From: Romanomermis culicivorax
Taxonomy: Eukaryota > Nematoda > Enoplea > Mermithida > Mermithidae
DNA length: 64,000 nucleotides
Direction: 5' to 3'
Assembly: GCA_963922205.1 (NCBI GenBank)
Contig: CAWUHX010000016.1
Coordinates: 1,302,001-1,366,000 of the forward strand
In this document: piece after piece, positions 63,781-64,000 of the stretch
How the letters are laid out: each line of letters begins with the position of its first letter
Numbering within the stretch: the stretch's first letter is position 1
The notes under the pieces: generated by a model
Database searches by the model: none
Told to the model about the DNA's origin: nothing
The model's input: only the letters and a program-made list of their open reading frames with translations
Translations under genes and position numbers: made by a program

Positions 63781-64000
63781 AGAAAGTTCTATGCATTAGA
63801 ATAAACGCACACATCATTTTCGTAATAAATATACAAATTGGGTATATTAAAATCGTTTTTGCTAGTTGAGATGGTCCATTTTTAGTTGCATTAGGCCATC
63901 TAAGTTTCACATTATTTTGTGCTGCAGTTGCGGTAGGTATGCACGAACGGATCATTCCAAAATCACAAAATATTTGTCAGAAACACATTTTTGGAAAACG
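63781..64000. other. Right edge, nothing recognised
   Basis: AT-rich sequence upstream of PRMT5. A 63-codon minus frame (63764-63955) has no recognisable content. Confidence 0.25.

Overview
This window is eukaryotic nuclear DNA: AT-rich, with intron-containing genes separated by long stretches of repeats. Four protein-coding host genes are recognisable by reading exons and checking that splice sites and reading phases join. All four are on the minus strand. Short degenerate tracts of the 6-mer TTAGGC, the nematode telomere unit, occur at about 8.70, 18.47, 33.31 and 37.80 kb. With the gene content they suggest a nematode. The species is not determined, and the abundance of repeats and the good conservation of the genes would fit a non-Caenorhabditis lineage (inference).

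Left part (1-11 kb): the first exon of a microsomal cytochrome P450 (858-1193), then a five-exon gene for a CUB-CUB-LDLa-transmembrane protein of the Neto/SOL-2 type (2778-7392, signal-peptide exon not found). Between and beyond them lie MITE-like elements, foldback-like elements with inverted degenerate arrays, and a decayed acidic ORF (10.5-11.4 kb).

11.7-16.5 kb: a decayed plus-strand DIRS1-like tyrosine-recombinase retrotransposon. It has near-identical inverted terminal repeats, an internal complementary region, and broken gag-like, RT/RNase H and recombinase frames.

17.7-37.4 kb: a 14-exon gene that joins in phase to about 930 codons and encodes four PDZ domains (two N-terminal, two adjacent C-terminal), the layout of the pro-interleukin-16/PDZD2 family. 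Its introns hold repeats, a short antisense exon with a poly(A) signal (30.46-30.72 kb), and an ORF resembling the first membrane segment of DEG/ENaC channels.

37.4-52.5 kb: no supported host gene. The region holds simple repeats, several MITE families, GC-rich hairpins, G-runs and dispersed palindromic elements.

52.6-63.6 kb: a complete 12-exon PRMT5 gene (658 codons plus stop, all phases consistent). It has the conserved double-Glu loop and S-adenosylmethionine site, but Tyr at the position equivalent to human Phe327, which controls symmetric dimethylation, and Tyr at the position of Asp419. Its introns carry two clear MITEs, a 21-bp minisatellite and CCCGATATT repeats, and a degenerate 15-bp array lies directly upstream of its start codon.

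The Neto-like receptor auxiliary protein and the multi-PDZ scaffold could both act at synapses or junctions, but nothing in the sequence shows that they work together.
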